A stretch of DNA of 64,000 nucleotides from Bacteroides acidifaciens. Lineage in GTDB: Bacteria; Bacteroidota; Bacteroidia; Bacteroidales; Bacteroidaceae. The notes below the pieces were generated by a model that had not been told where the DNA came from, made no database searches, and worked only from the letters and a program-made list of their open reading frames with translations. The position numbers and the translations under genes were made by a program. Where the stretch lies: assembly GCF_903181435.1 (NCBI RefSeq), contig NZ_CAEUHO010000001.1:2418001-2482000 (forward strand). Reading direction: 5' to 3'. Positions 1-7,897 of the stretch are shown in pieces. How positions within the stretch are numbered: position 1 is the stretch's first letter; the number at the start of each line of letters is the position of its first letter.

Positions 1-68
1 TTTTTACCACCACAAGCAGTCACAGCCACTGCCAATGGCAACAAAAGCAAATAAATTAGTTTTCTCAT
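1..68 (-). CDS. N-terminus of a lipoprotein (partial)
   Basis: Read on the minus strand, an ATG at 68-66 opens 22 codons that run off the left edge. The peptide starts MRKLIYLLLL, has a hydrophobic core and ends in VTAC followed by GGK, a classic signal-peptidase II lipobox. The gene is therefore a lipoprotein transcribed away from the Septu pair. Nothing of the mature protein is visible, so its function cannot be named. It lies beside galactan-type PUL remnants, but its opposite orientation argues against it being the missing GH53 start. Confidence 0.6.
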   Translation of the reverse strand, partial: MRKLIYLLLLPLAVAVTACGGK

Positions 69-147
69 ACGTAAGTTTTCTGTTTATAAATAGGTAACAA
101 AGGAACAAAAAGAGCGGGATATTTACAAGTGTAACCGACATTTTTCC

Positions 148-155
148 TACATTTG
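148..155 (+). promoter_or_regulatory. Bacteroides -7 box ahead of ptuA
   Basis: TACATTTG matches the Bacteroides sigma-ABfr -7 consensus TAnnTTTG and lies 56 bases before the ptuA ATG. No convincing -33 TTTG is seen at the usual spacing. Confidence 0.45.
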
Positions 156-211
156 CGGAATAAATATAGAAGTCGACTGATACAAAACGTTATATTGGAG
201 AACAATTAAAT

Positions 212-1516
212 ATGAAACTGAAAAAAGTACATTTAAGAAATTACCGTAACTTCAAAGACTATCAAATAGTATTCGGAGCAGGAACAACCATCCTCATCGG
301 TAAAAATGGTATGGGCAAAACCAATATTATATCGGCTTTAAAGCAGTCATTAAGTTTTATTTTCTCCAAAAAGAAAAACGAACCCCAATATGAATTAATT
401 GCCAGTTCAAAACAATTGGTGAAAGGATTTGCCATAACTGATGCCAGATATAGCAACGAGGGAGAATATGGATATGACTACAAATATCCGGTATCAATAG
501 AGACTACCGCTTCAGTAGATACAAGAGCCATCAATTGGTCTTTTTATAGTGAATATGCGAAATCAGGGGTGAATAAAAAGTTATTTCAAGAAGCGAAAAC
601 AACATTTTGGAATTACTATTTATCAGAAGTTTCAGAATTTCCTGTACTAGCATTCTTTTCAGATTCTTATCCTCATGTCAAAACAAGTATCGGAAAAGAT
701 ATACAAAAGATGCTTGATTCCTCTAAAGAATTACCTAAAAATATAGCCTTCTTTAATTGGGATGAAGAAAAAAACTGCACAGAAATATGGGTACAGTATT
801 TCACCATGCAATGGAAAAATCATAAATTTAAGGAAGACCCCAAAAAAGAAGACTATATAGATGCCATTATTCAAAAAATGGTGCAATTCTCGTCTCCAAT
901 AAATGAAGACCTATCGGTACCTGAACTAGAATTGGAAACTATGGAAATAGAAGCGCGCGGTAAAAATGATGTACTGATTATGTCTTTTAAAAACGGAGAT
1001 CGCATTCCATTTCATCAATTGCCACAAGGATACAAACGTATCTTCTCCATTGTTTTTGATATAGCTAACAGAAGTTACATTCTAAACCAGAACTGTAATC
1101 CTTCAGGCATTGTCTTTATTGATGAACTTGAACTGCATCTGCATCCTTCGATAGCACAGGAAATATTGGAACGTTTACAAAACTCTTTCCCAAACATACA
1201 GTTTATTGTATCAACTCATTCGCCATTAATAATTACCAACTTCAAACAGGACAATGAGAACATACTTTATAAATTGTATAAAGACGGTGAAGATTACAAG
1301 AATGAACGTGTAGATAATTTATATGGTGTAGACTATAATTCCGGACTACGCTACTCGATGGATACCCCCGAACGTGAAACATTGGTACGTGACCTTATTG
1401 AAGCTTATGAATATTGGAAAGAGGTGGACAATCAGGATATGACGAACAAATTGAAAGAGAAAATCAAGGAGGCAGTTGGTGTCTCAAGCCATCTTTATCA
1501 GTCACTTTTTGAATGA
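212..1516 (+). CDS. ptuA: Septu anti-phage system ATPase PtuA
   Basis: 434-residue RecF/SMC-like AAA ATPase (AAA_21 type). The Walker A loop GKNGMGKT is at residues 30-37, an ABC-signature-like LPQGYKR near 270, Walker B FIDE with D304/E305, and the switch histidine in STHSP at H336. No nuclease domain follows the ATPase. The next gene, six bases downstream, encodes an HNH protein of the PtuB family, and this pairing defines Septu, where the ATPase forms a complex with the nuclease and degrades DNA on infection. Other ATPase-nuclease pairs such as Gabija are less likely because the partner is a small Cys-rich HNH protein. The genes are AT-rich compared with the neighbouring GH2 gene, which fits acquisition by transfer. 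Confidence 0.85.
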   Translation: MKLKKVHLRNYRNFKDYQIVFGAGTTILIGKNGMGKTNIISALKQSLSFIFSKKKNEPQYELIASSKQLVKGFAITDARYSNEGEYGYDYKYPVSIETTASVDTRAINWSFYSEYAKSGVNKKLFQEAKTTFWNYYLSEVSEFPVLAFFSDSYPHVKTSIGKDIQKMLDSSKELPKNIAFFNWDEEKNCTEIWVQYFTMQWKNHKFKEDPKKEDYIDAIIQKMVQFSSPINEDLSVPELELETMEIEARGKNDVLIMSFKNGDRIPFHQLPQGYKRIFSIVFDIANRSYILNQNCNPSGIVFIDELELHLHPSIAQEILERLQNSFPNIQFIVSTHSPLIITNFKQDNENILYKLYKDGEDYKNERVDNLYGVDYNSGLRYSMDTPERETLVRDLIEAYEYWKEVDNQDMTNKLKEKIKEAVGVSSHLYQSLFE

Positions 1517-1522
1517 TACATC

Positions 1523-2344
1523 ATGGAGTATATTGATAAAACAACGACAGGGACTGCGGGGGAAGCTATTATTGACGCTTTCTTAAAACGACTGCAAGAA
1601 GCAGGAAAATATCCTAATGATCTGTACGAAGCATTCAAAAGTGATAAAGACGAAAATGGCAATTATTCTAAAGATAAGCTAATAAAGACTTTATTGGCAG
1701 AACAAGAAAATCGTTGTTGTTACTGTATGAAAAAGCTCGATCAGAATGAAGATGAGATAACGTTGGAACATCTGATTCTAAACAGTATTACGGAACGTGA
1801 AAAATACAATGATTATTTAAAAAGAGAGACAGTCTTGAGCCATAAAGTCTGCCTGGCTAAAGAATTTATCGATAAAAATGAAGTAAATACTCCACCTTAT
1901 CCGCATACTGTAGCCTATGAGAATTTGACCGCCTCATGTAATGGGAAATTCTTTTCGAGATCTGAAAGTGTTCACTGTTGCAATCTAAAGAGAGGTAATA
2001 AATATATCAGGCCGATCGTTCTGTATAGCACAATTCATGACGAGTTTGAGTATAAAAATAATGGTTACGCAATTTGGAAGAATGAAACAGATACATTGCC
2101 ACTCACTTCTACATTAGGATTGAACGATCCTATTTTAAGAATGATAAGAAGAATATGGTTACATGTAAAGACCAATCAAATAGATTTGGAAAAGACAGAA
2201 AGGCAAAATGTATTAAATGGAGTTTTAGGTCAATTCACAAATGAAGAGTTTTCTGATATTAATAATTTTAATATTCTATATAATTTCCAGAATGACGGAT
2301 ATTGGAATTTATTTCTAAAGTATAGTTATTTTTATTCAGCCTGA
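1523..2344 (+). CDS. ptuB: Septu anti-phage system HNH nuclease PtuB
   Basis: 273-residue HNH endonuclease of the TIGR02646/PtuB type. A cysteine cluster (RCCYC, residues 64-68) precedes the catalytic E82-H83 in LEHLIL, with N87 close behind; a second Cys/His group (ESVHCCNLKRGNK) lies near residues 150-162 and completes the metal-binding fold. It starts six bases after ptuA ends, so the two are translationally coupled. PtuB family proteins also act as effectors with retron Ec78, but no reverse transcriptase is visible here. The protein is expected to be cytoplasmic in complex with PtuA. The last about 50 residues are AT-rich and low in complexity. Confidence 0.82.
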   Translation: MEYIDKTTTGTAGEAIIDAFLKRLQEAGKYPNDLYEAFKSDKDENGNYSKDKLIKTLLAEQENRCCYCMKKLDQNEDEITLEHLILNSITEREKYNDYLKRETVLSHKVCLAKEFIDKNEVNTPPYPHTVAYENLTASCNGKFFSRSESVHCCNLKRGNKYIRPIVLYSTIHDEFEYKNNGYAIWKNETDTLPLTSTLGLNDPILRMIRRIWLHVKTNQIDLEKTERQNVLNGVLGQFTNEEFSDINNFNILYNFQNDGYWNLFLKYSYFYSA

Positions 2345-2380
2345 ATTTAGAAGTAAATTATCAGCAATTCGATAATATTC

Positions 2381-2497
2381 ATCTTGGCGCTATTCACTTG
2401 GGAACCTCAATGTTACGGGAATTGGAAAGGTTATAGTAAAGGCATGTCTGACGACAGCGGCAAACCCACTCATTCATTTAATACCTTTAAGAGATAA
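2381..2497 (+). pseudogene. C-terminal remnant of GH53 endo-beta-1,4-galactanase
   Basis: One frame with no start codon reads 38 residues to a TAA stop and includes TWEPQCYGNW, KGYSKGM and DDSGKPTHSF. This is the C-terminal barrel end typical of GH53 arabinogalactan endo-galactosidases (WEPxxYxxWxGYxxGxFDDSGxPT). The rest of the gene is absent; immediately upstream is the AT-rich end of ptuB. From memory, galactan PULs of related Bacteroides place a GH53 gene directly before the GH2 gene, exactly where this scrap lies. It appears to be the scar of the event that brought in Septu. Confidence 0.7.
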
Positions 2498-2562
2498 ATT
2501 TATTGGAAGCTTTTTTATATCTTTACCCCGAATCCAAAATTATTTATACTTGAAAAGAAAAA

Positions 2563-5010
2563 ATGAACATGAAACACCAAAAACAGTTAGTAACTGTACT
2601 TTTGTTGGGAGCCGCTTGCAGCCTGCAAGCGCAGCGCAGCGAGACGCTGCTCGAGAAGAACTGGAAGTTCAGTAAAGGAGATTTTAAAGAGGCTAGTCAG
2701 CCGGGGTTTAATGACACAAAATGGGAATCGGTCGTCATTCCGCACGACTGGGCTATTTTCGGTCCTTTCGACATGAACAATGACCTTCAAAATGTTGCCA
2801 TCACACAGAACTTCGAGAAAAAGGCATCCTTGAAAACAGGACGAACCGGGGGACTGCCTTATGTAGGCTCCGGTTGGTATCGCACCAGTTTTGATACTCC
2901 TGCCGACAAAGAAGTAACTTTGCTCTTCGACGGCGCTATGAGTGAAGCCCGTGTCTATGTGAATGGAAAAGAGGCTTGTTTCTGGCCTTTTGGCTACAAT
3001 TCTTTCCATTGCAACGTCACTCCTCTCCTGAATAAAGACGGAAAGAGTAATATACTGGCTGTACGGCTGGAAAACCGTCCGCAGTCTTCGCGCTGGTATC
3101 CGGGAGCGGGCTTGTATCGCAACGTGCACCTGATTGTTACTGATAAAGTCCATGTGCCTGTATGGGGAACACAGATTACAACTCCTCATGTGAGCAAGGA
3201 ATTTGCAGCCGTGCGCCTGCAAACAAAGATAGACAATGCCGGTGAGAAAACACAAATCCGCATAGAGACGGATATTCTTTCTCCGGACGGAAAAGTAGTT
3301 ACCCGTAAAGAGAATACAAGCCGTATCAATCACGGACAGCCGTTCGAACAGAATTTCATTGTAAATGCACCAGAACTCTGGTCACCGGAAAGCCCGTCAC
3401 TCTACAAAGCGGTTTCCAAAATCTATGCAGACAACAAGCTGGTAGATATTTACACCACCCGCTTTGGTATCCGTAGCATCGAGTACATCGCCGATAAAGG
3501 TTTCTACCTGAATGGAAAACACCGGAAATTCCAAGGAGTATGTAATCATCACGATTTAGGCCCGTTGGGAGCCGCCATCAATGTAGCGGCACTCCGCCAC
3601 CAACTTACTCTTTTGAAAGATATGGGTTGTGACGCTATCCGTACATCGCATAATATGCCGGCTCCAGAACTCGTTGAGTTATGTGACGAAATGGGATTTA
3701 TGATGATGATTGAACCGTTCGACGAATGGGATATTGCCAAATGTACCAACGGTTATCACCGTTATTTCGATGAATGGGCGGAACGCGACATGGTGAATAT
3801 GCTTCACAACTACCGCAATAACCCTTGTGTAGTAATGTGGAGTATTGGTAATGAAGTGCCTACTCAGTGTAGCCCCGTCGGTTATAAAGTGGCTAAATTC
3901 CTGCAAGACATCTGCCACCGTGAAGACCCGACCCGTCCTGTGACTTGCGGAATGGACCAGGTAACTTGCGTGCTTGCCAACGGCTTTGCGGCTATGATTG
4001 ACATACCGGGACTTAACTATCGCACACAACGTTATAAAGAATCTTATGACCAGCTTCCACAGAACTTGATTTTGGGTAGCGAGACAGCTTCTACCGTCAG
4101 CTCACGCGGAGTCTATAAATTCCCGGTAGAAGATAAAAAAGGAGCTAAATATGAAGACCACCAATGTTCTTCGTATGATGTGGAAGTATGTCCGTGGTCA
4201 AATACCCCGGATGAAGATTTCGCTTTAGCCGATGATAACCACTGGACTATTGGGCAGTTCGTATGGACAGGATTCGATTACTTGGGCGAACCTTCGCCTT
4301 ATGATGTCGATTCATGGCCGAATCATAGTTCTATGTTTGGCATTATCGACCTTGCCAGTATTCCTAAAGACCGTTACTATCTCTACCGTAGCGTATGGAA
4401 CAAAAATGCAGAGACGTTGCATATCCTTCCTCATTGGACTTGGCCGGAACGTGAAGGTGAAGTAACTCCGGTATTCGTATATACCAACTACCCGACAGCC
4501 GAACTGTTTATCAATGGAAAAAGCTACGGCAAACAAAGCAAAAACAACAGTTCCTTGAAGAGCCGTTACCGCTTGATGTGGATGGATGCCGTATATGAGC
4601 CGGGCGAAGTTAAAGTAGTAGCTTATAACAAAGACGGAAAAGTTGCAGCAGAAAAAACAGTCCGCACTGCCGGTAAGCCTCATCATATCGAACTGGTGAG
4701 CAACCGCAACGAACTGACTGCTGACGGAAAAGACTTGGCTTATGTCACTGTGAAAATAGTAGACAAGGACGGTAACCTTTGCCCAGCAGATAGCCGCCTG
4801 ATAAACTTCTCCGTAAAAGGAGCCGGGAAATTCCGGGCAGTAGCCAACGGAGACCCCACCAATCTGGAACAATTCCATCTCCCGAAGATGCACGCTTTCT
4901 ACGGGATGTTGACCGCTATTGTACAGACAGATGAAATAGCCGGAGAAATCATACTGACTGCCAAAGCAAGCGGTGTGAAAGCCGGAACAGTCCGTCTTCA
5001 GTCAAAATAA
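2563..5010 (+). CDS. GH2 beta-galactosidase
   Basis: 815-residue secreted glycoside hydrolase family 2 enzyme. A signal peptide ends near AACSLQAQ (about residue 24). The jelly-roll sugar-binding domain (about 30-190), an Ig-like domain (about 195-300) and the TIM barrel (about 305-610) follow. The acid/base glutamate is E431 in the motif WSIGNE, and the nucleophile is E507 in LGSETAS. C-terminal Ig-like/DUF4982-like domains complete it. The likely substrate is terminal beta-galactose released from galactan, since a GH53 remnant lies just upstream. An alternative ATG two codons in (2569) is equally possible. Periplasmic location is expected because the signal lacks a lipobox. Confidence 0.85.
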   Translation: MNMKHQKQLVTVLLLGAACSLQAQRSETLLEKNWKFSKGDFKEASQPGFNDTKWESVVIPHDWAIFGPFDMNNDLQNVAITQNFEKKASLKTGRTGGLPYVGSGWYRTSFDTPADKEVTLLFDGAMSEARVYVNGKEACFWPFGYNSFHCNVTPLLNKDGKSNILAVRLENRPQSSRWYPGAGLYRNVHLIVTDKVHVPVWGTQITTPHVSKEFAAVRLQTKIDNAGEKTQIRIETDILSPDGKVVTRKENTSRINHGQPFEQNFIVNAPELWSPESPSLYKAVSKIYADNKLVDIYTTRFGIRSIEYIADKGFYLNGKHRKFQGVCNHHDLGPLGAAINVAALRHQLTLLKDMGCDAIRTSHNMPAPELVELCDEMGFMMMIEPFDEWDIAKCTNGYHRYFDEWAERDMVNMLHNYRNNPCVVMWSIGNEVPTQCSPVGYKVAKFLQDICHREDPTRPVTCGMDQVTCVLANGFAAMIDIPGLNYRTQRYKESYDQLPQNLILGSETASTVSSRGVYKFPVEDKKGAKYEDHQCSSYDVEVCPWSNTPDEDFALADDNHWTIGQFVWTGFDYLGEPSPYDVDSWPNHSSMFGIIDLASIPKDRYYLYRSVWNKNAETLHILPHWTWPEREGEVTPVFVYTNYPTAELFINGKSYGKQSKNNSSLKSRYRLMWMDAVYEPGEVKVVAYNKDGKVAAEKTVRTAGKPHHIELVSNRNELTADGKDLAYVTVKIVDKDGNLCPADSRLINFSVKGAGKFRAVANGDPTNLEQFHLPKMHAFYGMLTAIVQTDEIAGEIILTAKASGVKAGTVRLQSK

Positions 5011-5018
5011 TTAATGTC

Positions 5019-5218
5019 AGTTCGATATAACTTTGTCCGCATGGTTTCCCCTCCTTCGGGAAGGAGGGGAAACCATGCGGACGGGGTGGTAGGATAAACG
5101 AGGTTCTTTATATCTTATTGTAAATAACAGACTTATGTACTTACCTACCACCTCCCCCTACGGGGACTCCTCCTTCCCGAAGGAGGAGAATCAGAATAGT
5201 ACAAGTTTATATCGAACT
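5019..5218. repeat. Palindromic MITE-like intergenic repeat
   Basis: A 200-base element lies between the convergent GH2 and ktrA genes. Its ends are 18-base inverted repeats (5019-5036 and 5201-5218, 16 of 18 matching). Inside the left end is a perfect 22-bp stem with a four-base loop (5035-5056 / 5061-5082), and inside the right end a shorter hairpin of the same GGAAGGAGG-type sequence (about 5169-5188). GTGGTAGG near 5085 and CCTACCAC near 5145 also pair. The nested symmetry suggests a non-autonomous mobile repeat that may also work as a two-way terminator. Confidence 0.65.
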
Positions 5219-5243
5219 CTGGTTAAGTTAACATAAATAATCA

Positions 5244-5930
5244 TCAAATAGCCTTCCAAAAAGACTGAAAATCCCGGTATTTACCATAGCAAACCAGTTC
5301 ATCCCCCTCTTCTACTTTCTCATTTTCCGGCAGTTCGTTCTTCACATGAAGTTCCGTCAGGGAAATCCCCAGGCAATTGGTTACTTTATCCGCACGCTTC
5401 AGTCCGATGAGTTTCAGGTGGAATTCTTCATACAAGTTCAGCTCATTGACAAAGTATCCCACAAACTTTCTCGGTACAGTGAACTTTACGACATAGTATT
5501 CCGAATCAATGCGGAAAGCTTCCATGTTTGTCCCGAAATCAAGTAATTGTACCAGACTACGGGCTGCGTCCTCTTCCGGTGTCAATATTTTCTCCAGGCT
5601 GAAAGCTTCCAGCACAGCTTTATGAACTCCATCAATTGCACGGGCATAAATACGAGTCACCTTTTTCTGTTTCAACAAAGCTACTACCCGCACAGACGCA
5701 CCGAAATTCTCGCCAATCGCGACAATCACTACATCCACACTATTCAGCGGAAGAACCGCTAAAGACTGTTCATCCGTCGCATCAATCACAAATGCAGTGG
5801 CAATCTTGTCTTTGATGCTGTCCACACGGCTCTCACTAATATCCGCACCAATAATCTCGTGTCCCAATGCAGACAATTCTTCGGCCAGCACATAGCCGTA
5901 ATTTCCTAAACCGATAATAATATACTTCAT
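5244..5930 (-). CDS. ktrA: Ktr/Trk potassium uptake regulatory subunit
   Basis: 228-residue cytoplasmic RCK protein. The N-terminal Rossmann fold shows IGLGNYG (residues 6-12) and the acidic end of the second strand at GADIS (about 29-33), which bind NAD(H) or adenine nucleotides. A TrkA-C ligand-binding domain occupies about 140-228. It gates the membrane subunit encoded four bases upstream (5935-7764) on the same strand, so the two form one operon. The single RCK unit and length fit KtrA rather than the doubled 450-residue TrkA of enterobacteria. Confidence 0.88.
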   Translation of the reverse strand: MKYIIIGLGNYGYVLAEELSALGHEIIGADISESRVDSIKDKIATAFVIDATDEQSLAVLPLNSVDVVIVAIGENFGASVRVVALLKQKKVTRIYARAIDGVHKAVLEAFSLEKILTPEEDAARSLVQLLDFGTNMEAFRIDSEYYVVKFTVPRKFVGYFVNELNLYEEFHLKLIGLKRADKVTNCLGISLTELHVKNELPENEKVEEGDELVCYGKYRDFQSFWKAI

Positions 5931-5934
5931 ATCT

Positions 5935-7764
5935 TTAGTTTATGATTATGTTATCACTCGGATAACGGTATTTTGTATTCTTTTTCTGTTTCACAATTCC
6001 GAGCATCAACGTAATCAGACCCACACGCCCGATAAACATCAATAATGCCACCAATAATTTACTTGCGTCACATAACTTCGGAGTCAGATTCAAGCTGGAA
6101 CCTACCGTACTAAGTGCCGACACACATTCGAAAGTCAATGCCATCAAGGATACCTGAGGTTCAAGGATGCTCAATATAAAGACAAAGAGGAACAGCACTC
6201 CCAATGACATGACTACCGTAGCATTGGAACGCCGGATAGAATCGTGCGAAAGCTCCCTGCCGAATACCTCCACACGCTCCGTTCCACGCAGCACAGCTAC
6301 AAGGTTCAGGACAACTACTGCAAAAGCATTTACCTTCACACCACCGGCAGTAGACTGGGCGCCACCACCAACCCACATCAAGACTAAATAAACCAATAAA
6401 GTCTGTACACTCAACGAAGCCAGGTCGACACTATTAAAACCTGCTGTTCGCGGACAAGTGGCATTAAAGAAAGCCTGCGTCCATTTATCTGCCACGGGCA
6501 TTCCTGCAAATGAAGCGTTCCATTCAAAAGCGGCAATCGCCAACGTGCCGATAACCAACAGCAGGAAAGTCATTATCAGTACAATCTTCGTATTCAGATT
6601 ATAGAGATGAAGCATACGGTGCTTTTCCAGTTTGCGGGTACGTACAAACTTCCAGAAATGACGCAAATGATACAATACAATATCTTTGAAATTGACCAGG
6701 ATAGGAAAACCGATACCGCCCAAAATAATCAGAAAAGAAACAGAGATAAACAACCAATTATGATTAGTCATCACCATCGGATTGCCCAAATTGCCGGAAA
6801 GCGTGGAGAATCCGGCATTACAGAAAGCAGAAATGGAATGGAAAGCAGAAAAAGCCAGCTCACTCTCCAGACTCATTCCCAATGTGCCGTGAATGCTGAA
6901 CCAGATAGAAACCATACCGATGCCTTCAATCACCAAGGTAAATCCAAGTATATATAATAAGGTGGACAGCAACGAACCTAACGAATCGGAACTGACCATA
7001 TCGCGTACCACCAACTGGTTATAAAGAGAAGTATTTCCCATAAAGAACATCGCAAAGAAGCTGGTCAAGGTCATCACTCCCAATCCGCCTATCTGAATCA
7101 GCAGGATAATGACAACAAGACCACCGGTAGTAAACGTAGTCGATACATCGACCGGGACTAATCCCGTGACACATACCGCACTCGTAGCCGTGAACAACGA
7201 ATCAACCCATGTGATGCCGTTCACCGTACATCGTGGCAACATCAGCAGCCCTGTGCCAATCAGAATAATAGCAAGAAAGCTGACTGCCAGTATCAAAGAC
7301 GGATTGGTACGGCGTCCCAACAGGCGCACCAGGCCGTTGGACAAATTCAAGAAAGAGAAAACCAGCAATAATACCAAATGATAGAACTTTCCATGCAGGA
7401 ACTCCCAAAACTGCAGAATAGCCCCTTCCTCCTCCGGTTGATGAAAAATAACAGGTATCAAAGTGAGATATAACAAGACACTTAGTATCCATGCCAACCT
7501 TCGATATTGCTTCTTGGTACTTCGGTATTCAAGGGAGATGTGCAGGGTGACATCAATCAGAAAGATAACCCATACGGCTTTATACAGGACTTGTATTTTC
7601 GCTATTTCATCCACCGACAGCGGAAAGCCATGTTCGTAAATAACCCCGACAATCAGCGCAAGAGACGCTAAATAAGTCAATGCTTCTACCAAGCCTAGTA
7701 TAATACGTATATAAGGTTTCAGTAGTTTGTTTTGGTATAACAAGAATTTATGATAAATCTTCAT
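5935..7764 (-). CDS. ktrB: Ktr/Trk potassium uptake membrane subunit
   Basis: 609-residue TrkH/KtrB-family transporter. About 150 N-terminal residues hold extra membrane helices; four pore repeats follow, with selectivity-filter-like sequences such as ATSAVCVTGL, SAFCNAGF, CPRTAGFNS and ALSTVGSSL, each with the expected glycine. It moves K+ (with H+ or Na+) through the inner membrane and depends on the RCK protein encoded four bases downstream. The extra N-terminal segment makes it longer than the typical 450-480 residue KtrB. A -7 box at 7795-7788 reads toward it. Confidence 0.88.
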   Translation of the reverse strand: MKIYHKFLLYQNKLLKPYIRIILGLVEALTYLASLALIVGVIYEHGFPLSVDEIAKIQVLYKAVWVIFLIDVTLHISLEYRSTKKQYRRLAWILSVLLYLTLIPVIFHQPEEEGAILQFWEFLHGKFYHLVLLLVFSFLNLSNGLVRLLGRRTNPSLILAVSFLAIILIGTGLLMLPRCTVNGITWVDSLFTATSAVCVTGLVPVDVSTTFTTGGLVVIILLIQIGGLGVMTLTSFFAMFFMGNTSLYNQLVVRDMVSSDSLGSLLSTLLYILGFTLVIEGIGMVSIWFSIHGTLGMSLESELAFSAFHSISAFCNAGFSTLSGNLGNPMVMTNHNWLFISVSFLIILGGIGFPILVNFKDIVLYHLRHFWKFVRTRKLEKHRMLHLYNLNTKIVLIMTFLLLVIGTLAIAAFEWNASFAGMPVADKWTQAFFNATCPRTAGFNSVDLASLSVQTLLVYLVLMWVGGGAQSTAGGVKVNAFAVVVLNLVAVLRGTERVEVFGRELSHDSIRRSNATVVMSLGVLFLFVFILSILEPQVSLMALTFECVSALSTVGSSLNLTPKLCDASKLLVALLMFIGRVGLITLMLGIVKQKKNTKYRYPSDNIIIN

Positions 7765-7787
7765 ATCATATTTTTTATAGAATCGTG

Positions 7788-7795
7788 CAAACTTA
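7788..7795 (-). promoter_or_regulatory. -7 box of the ktrBA operon
   Basis: On the minus strand TAAGTTTG matches TAnnTTTG, 23 bases before the ktrB ATG. It lies back to back with the trpB-like promoter, so the two divergent operons share an intergenic region of about 130 bases. Confidence 0.4.
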
Positions 7796-7860
7796 ACTAA
7801 AATAACAATCGAAACCGATTCTTTGTTGACAAAATTATCCGAATATTATTTTTTTTTGTC

Positions 7861-7868
7861 TACATTTG
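7861..7868 (+). promoter_or_regulatory. -7 box of the trpB-like gene
   Basis: TACATTTG fits the Bacteroides -7 consensus and lies 29 bases before the ATG at 7898. A promoter here rules out the longer open frame that begins at 7823, because that start would lie upstream of the transcript. Confidence 0.55.
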
Positions 7869-7897
7869 GCAGCAGAAAAATTAAAAACCACAATATT

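Noticed and set aside
212..2344. Retron with PtuAB effector
   Set aside because: PtuAB can serve retron Ec78, but no reverse transcriptase gene or msr/msd-like structure is visible in the 211 bases before ptuA or after ptuB.
2587..3333. Long antisense frame in the GH2 gene (and similar antisense frames in trpB, PL15, sulfatase and other genes)
   Set aside because: These are shadows of GC-richer coding genes; none has a promoter or protein-like motifs.
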